A stretch of 64,000 nt of DNA from Himantopus leucocephalus (taxonomy: Eukaryota > Chordata > Aves > Charadriiformes > Recurvirostridae). Numbering within the stretch: the stretch's first letter is position 1; each line of letters begins with the position of its first letter. The stretch lies in contig RSEF01000005.1 of the NCBI GenBank assembly GCA_003993805.1, forward strand, positions 39,497,313 through 39,561,312. The letters run 5' to 3'. This document shows positions 62,831 through 64,000 of the stretch, piece after piece. A program made the translations under genes and the position numbers. The notes below the pieces were generated by a model. That model had not been told where the DNA came from. It saw only the letters and a program-made list of their open reading frames with translations, and searched no databases.

Positions 62831-64000
62831 AATATTTTGTTCTGAGTTTTATTTATTTAGCTGTAGGATTTCCTTAGGCATCTAGATTTTGAACCAGATA
62901 TTTTACTGAGACCATGTATTGCCAGGGATGACTACATCAGTTACTGAGGGATAACTGAAATTTTAAGACTATTGAAAAAAAGAGAGACACAGAGAGAATC
63001 ATTGCTGATTCCTGTGGAAAGGGGAATTATACACAAAAGGCAAATACTCAGAGCTGGTAACAAATGAGAGCTGAGTATTCACCACCTTACTGGCTCACAG
63101 TAGAAGTATTTCATCTAGAAGACAACACAATATAGAAATAGAAATTTATAGAAATTTTGTTCCATTACTAAAACAACACTAAACCACTATTTTTATTCAT
63201 ATTTTAATATATATCTTTCTTTTTAAAATGCAGCTAATATTATTCTTCATGATCTTGTACTGTAATGTCATGACATTCCCACAGTGACATTTCTCCCACT
63301 GTAGGAATGTATATTTTACTGCAAAGAGATCAACTATTATTGCTTATGGAATTATCAACTGCACGTTCTTCTGATTAGCCATTCTTAAAACAGGGTGCTC
63401 TGAACAGACACCAAAAGGATATCCAATAGATACAGCTTCTCATTTACAGTCCAAACATTCCTTCTGAAATCCCAGAAAAGAAAGATTCCTTTAAATATTC
63501 CCAGTAGTCTAGGAATAAATCACTGTAAATCTCACAGACTTCAACAACTGGAATAGAAAGAGTCCTGAGGTCACACCTGAAACAGAGTTCTAGGGAGTAA
63601 CATATTGCATTACTAAATGAGTCACTAGGCCAGCTGTGTTTATATATCTTGTGCAATTAAAAGTTGGTGATCTTTCTCCTGATAACAATGGGGTATGCTG
63701 TACTCTGAATTCACGAGTCACATGGAGAAAAATCCACTGTTTGGCCATTATCCAAAAATGACAATGACAAGTACATGAGCAAGTGGTGATTTGCCTTGCT
63801 CAGTCTCTGGAAGACTCTTTTTTTTTCTTTTTTTGAGTTCTGTTATTTACCAAGTAATAGAAATGTTGGGCAATAATCAAGAATAGAGAGCTGACGGTAT
63901 TAATATAGCATTGACGGACTGGAAACCAGATGGTCTGTCAGATAATGAAGTATTATCTGGCAAGAGATTGTTCCTGAAAGCCAACATCCTCACCTATTTA

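Larger units (their letters stand above)
43827..64000 (+). other. SLC25A21: SLC25A21 downstream intron, 5' part
   Basis: This starts at the GTAAGAG donor and runs past the window end, so the intron exceeds 20 kb. I looked for the next exon, which should begin by completing Gly and soon encode an aromatic-K-G motif, and saw none. It contains one CR1, several ancient repeats, two single-N duplications, a CpG island and most of the candidate enhancer blocks. Stretches 44480-46230, 49520-51310, 53800-56390 and 58000-60280 hold AT-rich sequence with no recognised gene or young repeat. Confidence 0.9.

Noticed and set aside
1..64000. CRISPR arrays, operons, bacterial-type promoters, tRNA or rRNA genes
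   Set aside because: Spliced exons and CR1 elements show vertebrate nuclear DNA. I saw no regularly spaced repeats and no tRNA B-box such as GGTTCGAATCC in a cloverleaf context.
43827..64000. A further SLC25A21 exon
   Set aside because: I looked for a splice-bounded segment starting by completing Gly and soon encoding an aromatic-K-G motif and saw none, so the next exon probably lies beyond the window.

Overview
This window is vertebrate nuclear DNA, most likely from a bird. Three things support that: two short spliced coding exons of one gene separated by about 38 kb, CR1 LINE fragments carrying the typical avian 3' terminus (tandem ATTCTATG-type octamers after a CCTTCCAACC-like stretch), and a generally AT-rich sequence with few young repeats. 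The species cannot be told from the sequence.

The only gene I can support is SLC25A21, the mitochondrial 2-oxodicarboxylate carrier, on the + strand. One 49-nt exon (5772-5820) encodes the first mitochondrial-carrier signature. An 84-nt exon (43743-43826) continues the protein. Their phases fit exactly, because an arginine codon is split AG|G across the intron. The rest of the window is intron: the end of the upstream intron (1-5771), the complete 37,922-nt intron between the two exons (5821-43742), and at least 20 kb of the following intron (43827-64000). No further exon was recognised.

The introns hold four clear CR1 copies (6112-6206 minus, 21768-21832 plus, 27762-27952 plus, 46236-46510 minus). 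Two of these keep a recognisable C-terminus of the CR1 ORF2 protein. There are also older CR1-like and palindromic amniote repeats, a MIR/CORE-SINE-like fragment, microsatellites, and an unexplained pair of 96%-identical 82-nt direct repeats. A 38-bp-stem hairpin lies at 36955-37039. Several AT-rich, homeodomain-motif-dense blocks look like conserved developmental enhancers, the strongest being 53520-53800 next to a small CpG island at 52801-53040. That fits the known position of SLC25A21 beside PAX9 and the NKX2 genes, but conservation cannot be tested here.

The assembly shows artefacts: two 100-N gaps (25488-25587, 41886-41985) and seven isolated single Ns. Five of those Ns sit exactly between near-identical direct copies of 26-129 nt, which looks like unmerged contig ends rather than biology.

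I found no previously undescribed gene system. The most useful leads are the candidate regulatory blocks, the hairpin, the 82-nt direct repeat and the false duplications.
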